This document shows, piece after piece, positions 62,129 through 64,000 of a stretch of DNA of 64,000 nt (position 1 is its first letter; each line of letters opens with the position of its first letter). Made by a program: the position numbers and the translations under genes. The stretch is taken from assembly GCA_029747015.1 (NCBI GenBank), contig JAKOGI010000007.1, forward strand, positions 2,588,763 through 2,652,762, in the 5' to 3' direction. Origin of the DNA: Carnegiea gigantea. Lineage: Eukaryota > Streptophyta > Magnoliopsida > Caryophyllales > Cactaceae. The notes beneath the pieces are model-generated. The model was given only the letters and a program-made list of their open reading frames with translations, was not told the origin of the DNA and did not search any database.

Positions 62129-64000
62129 TTTGTCTAACGGTTTTCCTTTTCACTTCCCAACTCATCATTCTAGTTTCTAATGCACTGTTTGCTTTCATTA
62201 TTCATGTTCATGTGACCAGCAACATGGAATTTTCCTCGCTTGGTGAAGCAGAAAATATTCCTTGTCCTTGATAGCATGTTATAGGCTAGGACAAGGAGCA
62301 GTCACTTCTTAATTAATGATGTAAATTAATTGGTTGTTGATCGAAAAAGAGGAAGCAAAGGTTGGTTATTCAACAATATAGTTAGCTTTATTGGTAAATT
62401 CATAATATTAATGCAGCATAAATTGTAGCCAAGAAGATGGATGATGAATGCACACGTATAAGAATGACAGTGGCATGTAAGAATATATTGTCTCATTCAA
62501 ATGTGTATCAGCTGCAATGAAAGGTAAAATTTATCCATCTAACCTCAACATTTTGTATTTAGGATAAAAAAAGGAGGTAAATAGTTGATAATCTAAGTAA
62601 AGTAGTATATTTTTTACAATTTTCATCTCGCAGATAAAATCGAACTCTCTGTCCATAGATTCTAATATAGGTAGGTGTTGATTGCACTTATTTTTTTTTA
62701 AAACAATATTTCAATAATTGACTTATCAAGATGGGCATATAGACGCTCAAAAAGCAAATAATGAAAGCAGAAATATGAGAATGCCATAGGATTGTTTTTT
62801 TCCCATTTGGATTGAAGAAAAGGTTACATGTTTACGTTACGTTAGTTAAGACATTGAAAGTGAATAAACAGACTAGAATAATTACAACTTTCAATGTGAG
62901 TCGTGCTTTTAGAATATTTAGAGAGATCTAAATATTAACAGTCTTATTCTTATAAAGTAGAGAGATCGAACCCAATACTAAAATGATAAAGAGACTAACA
63001 GTTTTTAGTCCAGTTTGAAAATAAGTTCAGAAGAACAGTCCTTAGGATAGATGTTGATTACTTTAGCTAGATAAATTGTTGAAAGTAAATGTTGTTTTAG
63101 TATCTATTTTGAAATTTGATTAATCATATATATATATATATATATATCGATTTGATGTGGTTTGGATCGCCCTGATGGTTAAACATGGGCTTGAAAGCCC
63201 AACTTCTATGCATCCACTGGGACTGTCTGAGTACTGATGTATTATTCTGGTGAACCCGAAACCCAGAAAACAAACCACAGCCTCTTTAGCCAACATTTGG
63301 ACTTCAAATACAACGACTCTCTCTCTCTCTCTCTCTCCAGTCTCTTCGCAGTTCGGCCTTCGGCGCCATGGAGCGCGAAACTTAAAGGGTGCGATCAAAT
63401 TTTTCTGAAGGCTTGTCTTAATCTGAAAATATAATTGATGAATGCTTAGCTGAGAAGCGCGAGAATTTTATGTTGAGCCCGTCAGGTATCAAAATTGTAA
63501 GAATCTTTTGGTATTAATTTGTGCACCCCAAGTGTTTGATAAAAGGTTTAGCTGAGTTCCATCATCTTTTGCTGTGCATGTTTGCCATTTTCTGTAAGAG
63601 TGGAAGGACTCATTTCGAATTTCCGTAACTGCATTACAATGTAGATACGTAGTAAAGTAATTGATGCTTCCATAGCTCCATAATCGAGACTTTTATCGCT
63701 GGGAATGGTTTCAAAAGTGTGTCAAAGATCATTTTGCTAAAGGCTTACTTCGCTCCTACCACTGTCCAATCAAGGAATCCGTGAATCAACCTTTGGGATG
63801 CGATGAAACCTTTTATTGGAACCATTTGCATAATGGTTCAAGTCATTGGTGTGCCCATGGAGACTGCTAGTTATGGAGAAAATGAGGGTGACACTCAATG
63901 TTTCACACTACCACCTGCTTGATTATGATTTCCCATCTCTATCCAATTCCTCCCCTTATCCAAAATGGGGTGTAGAGAGACCGGGCCCGGGGGGGGGGGG
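62129..64000. other. Right-edge spacer, possible leader of an off-window gene
   Basis: 62.1-63.1 kb is AT-rich and non-coding. At 63300-63380 a CT repeat is followed by a GC-richer stretch (cgcagttcggccttcggcgcc), a look typical of plant 5' leaders, on the plus strand. The first ATG (63368) opens only six codons (atggagcgcgaaacttaa). If a gene starts here, its coding part is right of the window. The window ends in about 12 G. Confidence 0.35.

Noticed and set aside
1..64000. CRISPR array, bacterial operon, endogenous virus or toxin gene
   Set aside because: No spaced direct repeats, no polycistronic layout, and no reverse transcriptase, capsid or toxin-like frame was found; the gene structure is plant nuclear.

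Overview
This window is nuclear DNA from a flowering plant, almost certainly a core eudicot. It is AT-rich, its genes are split by GT-AG introns, and introns and spacers carry MITEs, two tRNA-derived SINEs, microsatellites and many homopolymer tracts. The species cannot be named from the sequence. No bacterial operon, CRISPR array, rRNA, tRNA gene, viral sequence or toxin gene was seen.

Six protein-coding genes are supported. (1) 954-1399 (+): last exon of a SHI/STYLISH-type transcription factor with the IGGH motif; its zinc-finger exon lies left of the window. (2) 12377-19186 (-): a NERD1-like FG-GAP membrane protein, 13 coding exons, about 695 aa. (3) 21616-35845 (-): a MORC1/CRT1-type GHKL ATPase, 18 coding exons, about 639 aa. 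(4) 42848-43805 (+): an RTE1-HOMOLOG (RTH, DUF778) membrane protein, 2 coding exons, 228 aa. (5) 45109-47262 (+): an h-type thioredoxin with WCGPC, 3 exons, 115 aa. (6) 48676-54135 (-): a GH35 beta-galactosidase of the BGAL3 type with a C-terminal lectin domain, 19 exons, 859 aa. Splice sites were read by hand, and reading frame is kept across every junction of all five complete genes.

The gene order is the most informative result. From memory of Arabidopsis locus names, STY1, NERD1, RTH and TRXh1 are consecutive loci (At3g51060 down to At3g51030). STY2, MORC2/MORC1 and BGAL3 sit together on chromosome 4 (At4g36260, At4g36280/36290, At4g36360). This window holds both sets interleaved, so it looks like the unfractionated ancestral block whose two Arabidopsis duplicates lost different genes.

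The genes do not form a pathway. They cover auxin-linked organ development, exocytosis and wall growth, chromatin silencing and immunity, ethylene-receptor-type Golgi/ER function, redox, and wall galactan trimming. Layout: 1.4-12.4 kb spacer with a CACTA-type MITE and Harbinger-type MITEs; NERD1 and MORC in tandem on the minus strand; a 3.8 kb divergent spacer packed with nested MITEs between MORC and RTH; RTH and thioredoxin in tandem; thioredoxin and BGAL convergent; 54.4-64 kb a gene-poor, repeat-rich tail with nested MITEs, a possible LTR relic and an orphan cluster of three G-boxes. No new defence or mobile system was found. The best leads are the merged synteny, the MITE family with 10-11 bp sub-repeats, and the recurring T-run/G-run tracts.
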